The position numbers and the translations under genes are program-made. From positions 134,779,601 through 134,843,600 of the forward strand of contig NC_072894.1 of assembly GCF_027943255.1 (NCBI RefSeq): a stretch of 64,000 nt of DNA, read 5' to 3'. This DNA is from Anastrepha obliqua (Eukaryota; Arthropoda; Insecta; Diptera; Tephritidae). The notes beneath the pieces were generated by a model. It did not search any database. It was given only the letters and a program-made list of their open reading frames with translations, and was not told the DNA's origin. Shown piece by piece: positions 10,851 through 23,030 of the stretch (position 1 is its first letter; each line of letters opens with the position of its first letter).

Positions 10851-13700
10851 GTTTCGTACGGTATTTTAATCAAAATTATTCCCTCTGTTTAATAATTTTT
10901 CGTAGAATTTTTTGCTCAGAAGCGTTTGATCTCATCGAAGGGGGAATCTTTTTGACTAATAACTATATCTAACGAAAATTTTCCTAAAACCCGTGACATT
11001 CATCCCATTTTTTATTGCAAAATTTATGTAGTTTTATGACTTTTCGTAGGATTTTTCTATATCCCTAAAGTGTAAGTTTGAATATCAGAATTGCATTCTA
11101 AAAAAATTGTTTGTTTATGCGGAAAACGTTACTTCCACTGCGCCGAGTTTTATCACAGCCAAAAAGTGACCTAAATTCCGTGCATTACACATTCTATGTG
11201 TGCCACTATTGTCCTCTGCTCGCTTGCAAAAGTTCAGTTAGAACAGAAATTGAAATCACGACGCGTGCAATGCATAATCAAATCCATTTAGCACTCCTGC
11301 ACTTTAATATTTTTATACATTTATTTTGGCGAGCCAACGAAGCGTGGCACAACATTGTGCACCCCCTAGCGGCCGGAAAATGCAATTTATTGCGCATTGT
11401 ATTCAAATATACATATGGGTGTGTGTGTGTACATGTGAATATGCGCGTCTGAAAATTTTTTCTGCAATATATTGAGTTACAAGTAATAAATATATAATAT
11501 GAAAGGCATGCAACGCGCGCGCAACGGGAATGCAACAAATCGAATGCAAAACAGGAAAATGCGAAATAATATTTACTGGAAAATTAAAAAATAAAAGCAA
11601 GAAAAAATCGTTCTCATATGATGGCGGAAGTAGCGGAAAGTTGCTGGTGAAATTGGTATGCAATTTAAGTGAAAACAAATGCTATTTCGCACACACACCC
11701 ATGCATACATATGAAATTACAAAGTTGCCTGCGACCAGTGCACTATTTGCTTGTGTGTGTTTGTGTGCGCGCATAATTGTGTTTGTCTGCCAATTTGTAT
11801 TTGATTGTGTGCGTATGCTCGCCTAGGTACAGATATGAATATTTAAGATGGGTTGATATTTGCGTGCGGGCGAATATATTTTGTGCGCATACATATCCAT
11901 TCATACATACATATGCGACTTAATTTATCTCTGCATTTCATTTATTTGCATGTCTGTGAGTACAGATGTACATAAACGACTTTCCTATCAGTTGCTTGTC
12001 TATCCATTTGTCCTCTTGCGCCCACCGCCTTAATTTAAACTTAATTTCTCACCTAACTCCGCTCCTTCAAAATAACTCCATTAGTCTCTTTATTGTTGCT
12101 ATTGTAGCCTTGTAGTTGTTATTGCAGCCAGTTATCCTTACAGTGGTCTGCATCTGCATGCCAATGCCCGCCTGCTTTGCCATATTAATATTTATGCCAC
12201 ATCCAGTTGAATTGTGTTGCCGATCATTTGTTGCTTCGTCCAATCCATTTCATCTACAATGCGGCATACAAGAAAATCCGCTTATAGTATACGCGCATGT
12301 ATGTGAGTGTGCATGCATGCGTGTATAAAAATATTTAACTTCGTAGTTGTTGCTTGGCTTCAAAAGTAGTTGCTAAAAGTTTTCGATACTGATAAGTGTA
12401 CGAAGTAGCAAGGACGAAGTTTTCGCTATGGCATAAAGTAAATTTATAATGAAAATATGGCAACACTATTGCCAAGTAAAAGTTATTTATGCGTTTTCCA
12501 TATACACTTTAAAGCAATTATGTTTTCTTGCATACCTGACTTGCCATTTGATAAATTAATATTCATCGGTCGTTTCAAACTAGAAAAGGTTGTGATAATC
12601 CAGAATGGACTGCGCACTCCAGTTTGATTAAAAGTGATTAGATTTTAATTTTAGAATACAAATTTGGGTGTAACATACGGAAGGAGCATTACAACTTAAA
12701 AGTCGTTTGTGCTTCCCCTAACTCTGGTTGCTCAAAAAATCTGCTGCCTCCCAAATGAATGTTAAAATCTTCTTCCGAACACCTAATGCGGTTATGCGAA
12801 AACTGAAATGCTGCTATCTCTGCCGGACAACAACAAGAACAAATTTTAATTGTAAGGATAATTAAGAATTTATTAATTTTAATTGTGGAAAATTCTTTAA
12901 TCGTTTTGAAAAAGTTGTATTGAGACCCAAAATCCCGAAATTTCGACCCCGTAATTTCGTGTTATCTTTGAAGTAGTACCGGGATCTGGCTTTAGTACAA
13001 GCCAATCCCGGGATTTACGAGCCAAACCCGATATTTCGAAGACACGAGATCCCAAAATTTCGGAATCCCAGATTGTGAGCTCTAGTTGGTCCCATTTTGT
13101 CATATTTCATTTGACTACTAGGGTTATTTCATTTGATTTAAGTTTTTTTGTTTTTACTTTTTAGACAGATAAGAACCCTATTCAAGAATATGCCTGAACC
13201 AAAGGTATCTAAACACGTTATTTGCTATACATAAAATAATTTTTTATTTCGGTTTTGTCGGACTATATTTTGACCGGTATTGATGACAAAATGAAGTACT
13301 ATATGCAGCTCTAATCATTCCCCTCTCAGCAGAAAAAAGATAATTGAAATTATTTTAAGTTGATTTAAAAGTGAATTAATTAATGCCCAACACTCCAGCC
13401 GGGTCAACGCCGGGTATTCTCACAAACAAAAAAAAATGCCCGCACGTTTTATCATTCTGAAGAAAAAACCGGCAATTTGTCTCAATAGATCTAACCATAA
13501 AACGTACTCGATTGTGATAACGACGTCCATTGTAACCGCTTAGGCCACTAGTGAGCCACCTGATGTAAACTCTTCCAACTTAAAATCATTTCTACTGCAG
13601 AGAAAACGAAATAGTTATGCCTGCCTGAGATCTTCTGTTACCTGTCTGGGCCGCCTCTTATTGCGACCCGCTCTAATGACCAGTTATGGTGACAGCATAC
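10851..13700. other. AT-rich sequence, no gene seen
   Basis: Contains a GT-rich microsatellite at 11418-11432 and several overlapping short open frames on both strands (11.1-11.8 kb) with no recognisable motif. The cluster at 12.93-13.08 kb is listed separately. Confidence 0.45.
12930..13075. repeat. cluster of short CCCGAAATTTCG-like motifs in both orientations
   Basis: Within about 145 bp the words ATCCCGAAATTTCG, CCCGTAATTTCG, CCGGGATC, ATCCCGGGATTTACG, CCCGATATTTCG and CCCAAAATTTCG occur in succession. Repeated short motifs in both orientations resemble the subterminal repeats of hAT-type transposons. No partner end was found, so this could be one end of a broken element or a local repeat. 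Confidence 0.45.
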
Positions 13701-13708
13701 TTTCGGTT

Positions 13709-13900
13709 TCAAAAAGCCGAACTTCCTCTTGCCAGCTCGTCGGAAACTTCGATACTGCAGTGGCGAGATATCCAGCAAAGCATCATTATGCCGTTTTTCC
13801 GCCAGAAGTTGAATGACACTATCGAATGAAGTTGAAGAGGGTTTGATGGCTCGGATCCTTGGCTATCTGAGAAAATAATTACAAATCCTCGCTTCGAGTC
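13709..13900 (-). pseudogene. LINE RNase H domain fragment
   Basis: The minus-strand frame reads VIIFSDSQG, then about 35 residues later MLCWISRHCSIEVSDELARG. This matches the RNase H signature of non-LTR retrotransposons: an Asp in a SDSQ strand, then a W-x-x-x-H segment and a DELAR helix. Conserved glycines of the usual GHSGIEGNE motif are changed and the flanks do not continue the frame. A short decayed insertion, orientation opposite to the 9.9 kb LINE. Confidence 0.55.
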
Positions 13901-14599
13901 ACGTCGAGTCATTTCTCCATTGCGATGGAAAGTTTCTATAATTTTCTTACTAAATTGACCAATAGCTATTATTTACGCAGAGGCTTTGTTACTGCGACTC
14001 ACTTTTTAACACCATTATTTAATTTCTCTTCAAATTTGTGATGTGTATCTCGTACATCAAATCGAAGAACGGACATGCATTTTTATGCTGCTTGCGAACG
14101 GCCATCATAATAAGGAATTTAAGGGGAAATGTAAAGAAATAAATTTTTTTAGTTCATTAATTTTTACGGGCTGCAGAGATAACATTATTACTACGAGGAT
14201 GGGTAAGTACTTAAAAACTGCAGTAAGGAAAATAAAGTTAATTCACTTTCAGCTCGTCACACTTTCTCCATTGTTTCCTTAATTTGTTGATGCCCTCCAC
14301 ATAAAATAGTTCTTTCAGAACTCAAAATAAGCATTCTTCCCAAATATCTTGCCATTAAACTATTTCTTCATACTGGGAAACAGGAAATGCTGGTGAGAGA
14401 GCAGTTCGAAACCCATTTAATGAAATTTTGCATGAGTAAAGTAGTGACACTCAAGTGGAAGAGAACTTTTTATACGAAGAGAACTTTCTATACGATCAGT
14501 ACTGCATAATATGAGCCGCTGATAGTTTAGCCCTTTTTATTTATTAATTTTCTTTTATTAATTTTTTTTTTCAAATATATATAATATATTTTTTCAAAT
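13901..14599. other. AT-rich sequence, no gene seen
   Basis: No coding motif or element end recognised. Confidence 0.5.
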
Positions 14600-14885
14600 T
14601 TATTAAATGCTATCGAACTTGTTAGTCGGAAGACCCAACTTCGATTTTTATTTTTTTGTTCTTGTTCACTCCTCTTGGGAGCATAGGACCTCGACAAGAC
14701 TCTTCCATAGTACACGGTTTTGTTCTGTTGTTTTTGTACCGTCCCATGAGATGTCGGCATTTGCTAGTTCGCGCAGCATCGACCTTCTCCAAGTGCTTTT
14801 TGTTCGACCGCGACCTCTGCTCCCTTGCGGGTTCCAGTCCAGTGCCATTCTCATGATGCTATCTGGTGGCTTTCTCAATGGGTTT
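14600..14885 (-). pseudogene. RTE-like LINE, 3' end
   Basis: Minus strand: MRMALDWNPQGSRGRGRTK, followed by a TWRR segment and ending LWKSLVEVLCSQEE then a stop near 14666. The basic GRGR/TWRR tail followed by a W-x-x-LV-x-x-LC terminus is characteristic of the C-terminus of RTE-type LINE proteins. An A-rich 3' tail follows toward 14540. The open frame continues upstream to 14980 in sequence I do not recognise, so the element is truncated there and the extra codons are probably accidental. Confidence 0.7.
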
Positions 14886-14980
14886 GCTACGATTACTGAC
14901 GCGAAATCCACTGTCTTGACCAATGCTTGGGTTCTGGTGTATTCGCCTGCTATTGCGAAACTGTCCTTGGATATCATCAA

Positions 14981-16525
14981 AAACCTCTTTAAAGTTGTCG
15001 AATGATTGTTTTTGTTGTGAATTTATTGTGGGTTCTTATTTTGAAATTGTCTAAGCTAGTGGTGAAAAGAGTAACATAAGTACGAGCAACGCTTAGAATA
15101 TTTCAAAATTTATTAGATTGAAGATAATTAAAAATGTGGCCAGTTTCTATACCGGCAGCATTGAAAGAAATGATAAGAAATTATAATTTTTAACAACAAC
15201 GTTCACTTATCTATTTTTGTTATTTTACTTAAATTGTACCTTCACTCACAAAGAAGCAAATGCGAGACAAATATTTATGGATTAGTAGAGCAAATTTCAT
15301 ATCTCCCATATTTCACTCGAGGTATATTTTTTCGCACACATTTTCAATGAACTATTTTTAACTTAGCATCGCACAGATGTGCAAATAATAGCATTTAATG
15401 CCATCATCACTATTACAAAAACAAATATGTGATCCTTTTCGATTGTCATACGAATAATAACTCAAACTGTCACCTACGGACATGCCTTTTATTTATTTAC
15501 ACTCGTAATGCCATTGTCAATCCTATTTTGTTCATAAATATTAAATATTGAAAACTATGAGTTCCAACTGAATTTGAGTGTTAAATTTTTCATCATAATA
15601 AATGCAATAAAGTGGAATAAAAATAGAAATAAAAGTAAAAGTAAATAGAAAAATAACCAAAATGCACTTGGAACTGCAGAGCCAAATGGTTCGTTGAATG
15701 TTAACCACTTCTGTAGAATCACTTATTTTATATTTTACCGTAACTGTCTTCTTTTTATTTTTGTGAAAATATCTAGCACATATACATACAAGTATGTATG
15801 CACACACGAGTACAATTGAATGGCAAGAGAAAAAATGAAAAATGTCAAAGAAATGTCGATTTATTTAATATTTTTGATGATGATTGGATAAAAATGAGGT
15901 GGACGTAAGGGTGTGGGGTGATAAAAAGGACTTTCGGTAGCTGGTTATAAACAAACAAACATTGGATGAGAGCTTACGGGTATTGATATGGTTTATACTG
16001 GGTGTCCTATTAGGATACAAAATTATTCAATTTACCGGCATAGTTTTTCCTTTCGCACACTCAGCTTTATTGCCGGTGCGAATGTAGCGGAGTTGGTCTA
16101 GAAAAATCCCATGGTTGCATAGCGCGCAGAAAATCTGAAAATACACTACTAAAACGGGGAAATTTTTGCGAATGGGGAAATGGTTTCGAATTAAGCCTTG
16201 GCTTTGTGAATTGGCCACTAAAATTCTACAATTTAACATCTTCGAATTTCTTTCTTGTTAAACTTTTGAAAGCAAAGTTGTATTTAAATAAAATTGAAAC
16301 GATTACCTCACGGAATAGGGATATTTGACGCGCCTTTGATAAACCTGAGTCGGCAGCATATCAAAATTTGTTTGAGAATTTCGCCAAAGAGTCGAAGAGG
16401 TGTCGTCACTGCATTAAAATGCCCTCAAAAAATTCATCAAGAGAACAAACGAATGAGGGCACTAGGCAAAAAAGTTATAAAAAGCTGGGAAAAAACCAAC
16501 AACAACATCAGATTGTAATATTGCG
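14981..16525. other. AT-rich sequence, no gene seen
   Basis: Several short frames (15.54-15.81 and 16.03-16.24 kb minus; 16.29-16.52 kb plus) show no recognisable motif. Confidence 0.45.
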
Positions 16526-16676
16526 TGGAAAAAGCTCTTGATAAAAACAATTTGCCGTTCGGAGTCGGTTTAAAACTGTAGGGCCCTCCGTTTGTGAAAA
16601 AACATCAAGACGCACACCTCAAATAGAAGGAAGAACTCGGCCAAACACTTAACAGAAGTGTACGTGCCAATTATTA
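16526..16676 (+). mobile_element. tRNA-derived SINE, 5'-truncated copy
   Basis: The 3' half of the SINE seen at 279, 1992 and 30113, here on the plus strand. It starts inside the body (AAAAGCTCTTGATAAAAAC), passes AACTCGGCCAAACACTTAAC and ends GTACGTGCCAATTATTATTA. The tRNA head is absent. The ending shows that the family's 3' tail is a GCCAATTAT core followed by ATT repeats, which defines the element ends in the minus-strand copies. Confidence 0.75.
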
Positions 16677-17889
16677 TTATTTTTTAATAAATTCCGCTTT
16701 TAAATTTTTCAAATTTCAAAACCCTGAACCAAAACATGCCCGGGCTATGCTAAAATGCCATTGAAAATTTCGATAAAATGAACAACAGCACCAGACCGTA
16801 ATTGTTCGGCTGCTCTGAAAAAGTAGTAGTCGGTCTAGATGGGCCACCCTACAGATTGCGAGAAGCACAAGAAAGGTTGCTGTAGGCGCTCATGACAAAT
16901 TTACATATTTACTTATTCTGTAGGTGCACACCAGCTGGCGTAAAACAAACTCCGACTCTATGTTGAGGTGTATAGGTTACACAAGTAAGTGTTTGCATTA
17001 TCTCCTTTCTATACATCAATACGACATCACTCACGTTTTGCCGGCGACAGACAGAAAATGTCACTAAAAGAAATAAGAAATTAAACCAGCTAATAAAACA
17101 AAAAATGCAGGTCGTCGAAATCAGTATGCAGAAATCAGAAAAGTAAAATTTATCAAGGTTGTGCCGCAGGCAAATATTCTGTGCATACGTGAGTGGTTGC
17201 AAACGATTTCGTAGAGAATATTTGCTCAAGTTAAAGGGTGGGGAAGAGCAGGAGCATTTTGTTTTTTTTTTTACTGATGAATATTATAGTCAAAGGTTGC
17301 AAACAAATTGAGGTATGGCAATCAGTTGATTGCTGATTGCAAGTGATAATGTAATATAGGAAAAAGTGAATTATGCGGGCAAAGATAATTCAATTGCTTC
17401 AGTTACTTTGGTTGAACGTTTTGTGAAACCACTGAGATGAAAATGTTTTTCTTAAAAAATGTAGTCCACTTCAAGGTTCCTATTCTTATGTAACTACACT
17501 TGCACTCACACAATTAAGTCGTTTTCTCTTTTTACAATGTTGACAATATTTTTCTTGCTGAATTTTGTTTTGTTAATTTTTGGCAAAAAATATAATTCAG
17601 TCTACGAAAAAAACTTTATAAATCAAAGGTCCAAACTTTGAACACAATTTGCAAATATTTAACAAATTTTAAAAATTTTTGCACGAAATATCAGAAACAT
17701 AAGAAAATTTTGGAAATCGTTCAAGAATCGCGTTGACTTTTCATAACTTTTTTGCATACGATACTGAGCATTTTTTTCCAAAGTACACGATCAGAAACCT
17801 TCTAGAATAAAGCCGTTTTGAAAAAAGATATTACGAATATTGCAAAAGGAAAATTGTAACTTTCTTTACTAAAAATTTATTTTACGTGG
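16677..17889. other. AT-rich sequence, no gene seen
   Basis: A 106-codon minus frame at 16909-17229 has no recognisable domain. A segment near 17.53 kb (TTTTTACAATGTTGA) weakly resembles sequence beside the DD37E relic at 60.56 kb; not enough to call an element. Confidence 0.4.
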
Positions 17890-18140
17890 CGCATGCCAAA
17901 ATCCAAAGTCTATCTCTGTCTCTATTCGTTCCTATGTCTTTCTCTGATACTTTTCTCCTTTCCCCCTGGACCATCTGTCCTCTTTCCAGAGCTCTAAAGG
18001 CAATGGGCTTTTTAGCCTGAGTGTTTTAGTAGCCACCAAATCTCTTGGTGCTCCTTGGCTCGACCAATTCAAATTTCAATTTTCAGTCTGTGCTGAGGTG
18101 GCTACTGACAATAGTTCCGCAATCGGTCCCGATCAATGAT
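17890..18140 (-). pseudogene. possible LINE C-terminus and 3' end
   Basis: The minus strand reads GAPRDLVATKTLRLKSPL, wording I associate with the C-termini of some insect non-LTR retrotransposons. The adjoining plus-strand sequence is pyrimidine-rich, so the minus strand is purine-rich as in a 3' tail. No upstream RNase H could be followed with confidence. Confidence 0.35.
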
Positions 18141-18567
18141 ACCGTATAGATCCAAAGCTCAGACTAGTCTTTAAAGCAATACGTGGGGTGAACGAACTTG
18201 CATTGCTGCCGTATCTTGAACTCTGCCTCCGCATTTGATTCATTTAAAAATCCAGTACTCAAAGGTTTGTTTTCTTCTCCAGCAGTTTTGCTAGTCATTG
18301 TAGAGTCATTCTATGTGTTTTTTGTTTAGGGTAGGGCTTGTGAGAAGTCTGTTGGCTTTTAATATTTCTTTCCTACTTAGTGAGAGGGATTCTCATGTTC
18401 TCATCTTCTTCAACTCTAATTCTCTGGTAATTTAATTTAAATACTCCTTTGTATAACGTGCCGTTAACTTCATAGCTTTTCCTTAGGCTGCAGGCGGATT
18501 AAGTATCATAGCTTTCATATGAGTTGCAATGGGACGATGAACTCTTCGATTTTATAGACATAGGTGC

Positions 18568-18615
18568 CCACACTCTTTATGGAGGGTTTTGGCGAGCTCC
18601 TCCTCCAATATGTGA
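18568..18615 (-). mobile_element. possible SINE tail fragment
   Basis: TGGCGAGCTCCTCCTCCAAT resembles the tail-proximal segment of the SINE (TTTGGCCGAGTTCCTCCTCC). It is too short to be sure. Confidence 0.3.
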
Positions 18616-18732
18616 AGGTTTTTTTTGGGTAAGTCACATCAGATAAAGACCTTCTACGTAGATTGCTACTTAAGTCTTCTCAGTGTGGATGACCAAATCT
18701 GGCATTGTCAATATGAAGCTTAACATCTTTAA

Positions 18733-19478
18733 GGCAGTAGTCTGCTTTACAGGCTTCAAAAAATCGATTTTTTTGTTTTGTTTTAAATCTCTTCCAAAAC
18801 TATCCAAGAATATGTCTTTAAAATTCCAGAGGCCAATTCGACATATTTTCGAAGCTAGAGCAGTTTTGGTGGCCGAGCGTCGAGCAGGTGCGAATGCTCA
18901 GGCAGAACTTTAAAGCGCGTTTTCTCGAGTTTTCATTTTCACAGGTGTTAGAAAACGGTGCCGGCGATAGCAAAAAGAATATATGTCCGATCGAAAAAAA
19001 CCAAAGTGATCTAGCTTCAGTATTAAATTATCTTCTATTTGAACTAAAAAAGTTGGACAAAAGTATTATTTAAACTACTTGTTTTGCAACTTAAAGTCAA
19101 TTTTTTTTCTTAAAAAAGTGAATTTTTTTTTTCAAACTTCGAAAAAATTTGGAATTTTATAACTTCTTCGGTATTTTTTTAGTTCATAAAGAAAAGAAAC
19201 TTATAAAAATTAAAAAAAAATTTGGTTCGACTGTTTCAGATGCATCGCACGACCTCCATCACCGGCACCGATTTACAAGTGCAGACTCCAGGCGCTCCAG
19301 AAAAATACTTACAACTTTAAAAAATTTCAATATTTTTAAAAAATAAATATTGTTTTTTAAACCTTAAATATAGTACACTATCGTCTTAAAATTCCGTTTA
19401 CCGCAATCATTTCCTTCCCTTTCAAAAAAAATTGCTAAAAAAAACGCTTTTTTTCGGCTTCTAAAGCAGACTACTGAC
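18733..19478. mobile_element. TTAA-flanked MITE, member 1
   Basis: TTAA at 18729-18732 and 19479-19482 flanks a 746-bp segment. Its ends are inverted repeats: the left begins GGCAGTAGTCTGCTTTACAG and the right, reversed, begins GTCAGTAGTCTGCTTTAGAA. A TTAA target duplication is typical of the piggyBac superfamily, although the end sequence is not a classical piggyBac end. The interior (AAAAAATCGATTTTTT, ACTTTAAAGCGCG, TTAAAGTCAATTTTT) has no coding capacity and is shared in the same order with the element at 39.0 kb. Non-autonomous; the source of its transposase is unknown. Confidence 0.75.
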
Positions 19479-19482
19479 TTAA

Positions 19483-22136
19483 TGGCATAAGTTCCGTTCA
19501 CATAAATTCGTTTGAGCCATTGAAAACTGTTCAAAAATGTAAACGAACGCAAATCAACAGCAAAATCAATAGTAGAAATTTGTGATTTTCCTCTTGCTGT
19601 TGCTTCGCTCTCGCGCGGCGAAGATCTTCCCAGCACAGCAATAGTCGAGTTGAATTTTTTCGTACTGCTTTAGCTTTGCTTTCACGCTGCTACTATCTTG
19701 GCAGTAAATCGACAGTTCAACTTCGGGTTTTTTTGGTATTAATTCGCAAAACTCTTGGCCTTGAAAATTTTCGTGGCCACAGCTGAAGGCCTTTGTTGCT
19801 AGCGCTGCCAAGCAATCATTTGTTAAATGATTTATTAACAACATGAAAGTATTTTCAAACGCTAGTCTGTGCCATTGACTATTATGACTTCAGCAGCATA
19901 TCTCTCCCTGCTGTTTTTGCCTTGCATACGTCTGTCATCATTAGACTATCCAATGGTTGTTCACATTTTGTTTGATCTGATATTTATGTTCGATCATCGG
20001 CCTGTTTTGTTTTTATGGCCTGTCGGTTCTACTAGATCTGCCTGGCATGCTTGCTCGACTTCAAAAATTTGTTTCTACCCCCGGCAGTAATCCTCTTATC
20101 TGCCGTATTTTTTTATGATCGGGCCATTCTAACTAATTTTTGCTATATACTATAAGACCCATATTCATCTCACTTATGCGATTTTAAGTTTCTTGTATGA
20201 ATATTTCCCTGCGGCTTATGTAGCCTAATTTCGGTCTATCCGCTCCTAGTTTGCTTTATCCGTTAAGTAAGGAATATATAATATTTTCTAACCAATTTCT
20301 TCTAATATCTGAGAGAATTATTGGCAATGGAAATAAGTTACATCTAAATATTTTCCCTAATTGTAAATAACTCTTCAATTCCCTCAAGTCATTTAAGTAC
20401 TTCTCTTTCCACCAAGCCATTCCTACCATAAATCCACTGCTGCTACGAATCGAGTCTTCTCTGTTTTATATTTGCACTGAGCGCATTGGCAGTGAAATAT
20501 AAATAATGCGTTGATATAAATCTTTGCCGACGCAAATATTTACTTTTATGTCACTGTGGGTTAAAGAAAATTGAACATAAAATGCAGCACATCCATTACA
20601 ATGGTTTAACCGAAGAGCCAGTCATTGGTTCATATAGCCAAATATATGCAAGATAACAGCCCAACATACATACACACACACACATTTCTACCGCATACAT
20701 ATGCAAGTGCATGCACCCAGCGCTGCAGGAACACCAGCGCTAAGGCAATGCTGTCTAGTCGGGAAAGTCTCCGAGTAGGGGAAATAAAGCGAGGTTGGTA
20801 GGTATGCCTGCTGTTTTTTTGTTGTGTCATTGCGTCGCAGAGCCGTCAACTGATATAAATGGAGTAACTGCTTTGTGTCTCCTCCTCTCTGAGTGCTGTG
20901 CTCCATAATCAATCCACTTAAAATGTTTCAGTATCAGTGTTGTCCACATATGCGTTAGTCGATATGTATGTATATACGTGGTGGCGCTTGGATTGCACGT
21001 AGGATGTAGTTTTATCAGCGCTTGTCATGTACATACTACACTTACGGTATATGCAGTAATGCGCTCGTGCTTACACGCTCGCATGTATGAATAAATACGA
21101 GTATATATTTAGGTACATATGCGGGTGTGAGCGTGTTGCTGCTCTGACAACCAATCATTGTACCACGGACAAGCAGTCTACGTTGCGGCAAGAAGACAGC
21201 TCCGAAGGCAGCTCAACGTAGTCAGCGTAGCAGAATGCAACGCTGCCTTGCTATCAAACTTCCCTTGCACTTCTTTCTTGCGCGCCTTTTGTTCTTGGCA
21301 GTGAAAGGTGCCTGACACGTTGCTGTCATTCGTTGTACGAACACCCACCGCTGTCTGTTAATATTTATATTTTTTCCTCTATTATCTGCTTTGCGTTTTT
21401 GTTCTTCTTTTGTGTTTTTCTTTTTGTTTGTTATAAAAACCGTAACTCGCTTCGCCTTTGACTACGTACAGGGATTTGCGCACTTATTTTCGTTACTTCC
21501 TCGACATTCTTCCTTTACAATGGCATTTGTAATTTAATTTAAGTAGCTGGTCACTATGTCTTCTTGCGTGTATGTGTGAATGGGTTGAGACCTCGATGCA
21601 CGTCCTCACACGCACGCACATAACAAATTGTAGTAAAATAACGTAAATGGGATTATGTAACATTTTTTATGTACACGCATACATGAAATTCTTTCGTCTT
21701 ACTTGTATTTTTGTTTTCTTAAGCTTATCTCTGTGTTATTTGAAATATTACATTTTCGCTCTATTTTACCAAATAGAGTTTCTTAAGGAAACACAAAAAT
21801 TGTACGAAATTTATAAACTTCACATATCGCACTCAACTTTTATTACATTTATTACAAAGATTTCTTAGTGTGAAAATATTTTCTGAGCAGGATATCATCA
21901 ACAACCACACAACTAATCCTTTGCATGCAGCTCGAGCAGAAAAACATATTCATTTTGCAAAGCTAAGCATTTTTTAAACAAAATATCGCTGGAACGAAGA
22001 TGCAGTTCTCTCAAAAAAATAAAAATAAAATAAAAATAATAAATAAATTCTGGTCTATTGTGAGTTTCCTAATAAATAAAATAACTTGTTAAGCAGAAAT
22101 CACTGTTAGTGAAATTCAAAATTTCAAAAGTACTAG
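19483..22136. other. no gene recognised; one unassigned 92-codon frame
   Basis: The minus frame 19566-19844 has a less AT-biased composition and several cysteines, but I recognise no domain and no neighbouring splice or start context. The rest is AT-rich with CA/TG repeats (20.67-20.69 kb and 21.6 kb). Confidence 0.4.
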
Positions 22137-22137
22137 A

Positions 22138-23026
22138 TTGGGGAATAAGTTCATAGCGCTTTTACCGAAGACGTTTATTTAAATAAAAAACAATAATTAT
22201 ATCAATAAGCTAATCAATTATATACTCGCCGTTGCTGCTTACAATCTCTACCCACGACTCGACCAAAATATTAATGCCATTCCGGCCTAAAATCGCCTGG
22301 TCTGGAGTCAAAGAAATTGTCGAGCCAGTTTTTAAGGACCTCTTTGTCATAGAACATAACGCCCTTCATATGGTTTGACAGGGAGTGGAAAATATGGTAA
22401 TCGGTCGGTGCAAGGTTCGGAGAATACGGCGGATGCTGAAGGATCTCCCTTTCGAGCTCTTGGAGTGCGGATTTGACGACTTGTGCAACATGTCGCCGGG
22501 TCTTGTCGTGAAGAAGTATGGTTTGACCGTGTCTATCAGGTCTTTTCAGCCGAATAGCTTCAGCCGGTGTAGCTGGGTAATGTAGAGTTCTTGTTGACAG
22601 TGGCATTATTTTCCAGAATTTCCCAGAGCCTCATGTCTTCGCAGTCCCACCAAACACACATTGTAATCTCCTGTGGATGAAGATCTTTACTCTCGGTTTT
22701 GGCGTATCTCCTGGAACCGATCATTCATTTTTTTGCTTGTAGGCACCATTACTCATCTCCCGTGACGATTCGGTACAAAAAGCGCTGTCACACCGCGTGT
22801 TGCTCAGATGCTGAGAAGCAATTTGAAGACGACTTCTTTGTTCCCAAGCTCCCGATTTTTCGATAAATCCCATTGAATGGAGCTGATTGCGAATAGTTTT
22901 ATGAACGCAGTTCATTGTTTCTGCCACGACTGGTTTGGTGACCGTTCTCCTATAATTTGTGATTTAGACGTTCGTTATCAAATTCAGAAGGCCTTCCGCT
23001 GCGGGTCGTAAGAACTTATTCCCCAA
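22138..23026 (-). mobile_element. decayed mariner (DD34D, subfamily unassigned)
   Basis: Matching inverted ends TTGGGGAATAAGTTC lie at 22138-22152 and 23012-23026. The minus strand carries a helix-turn-helix piece (CVHKTIRNQLHSMGF). The first catalytic motif IVTGDE is followed immediately by a stop codon in place of Lys and then W. The second Asp lies in LLHDKTRRH (22505-22507) and the third in LAPTDYHIF (22400-22402), 34 residues apart. The element is about 0.89 kb against a usual 1.3 kb. All three aspartates survive in a gene with several stops and frameshifts. Confidence 0.85.
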
Positions 23027-23030
23027 CCCA

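Noticed and set aside
14666..14980. 104-codon minus-strand frame as a host protein
   Set aside because: The C-terminal two-thirds is the end of an RTE-like LINE; the upstream codons are unrelated run-on.
19566..19844. 92-codon minus-strand frame with Cys-rich N-terminal part
   Set aside because: No recognisable domain or gene context. Recorded only as an unassigned frame.
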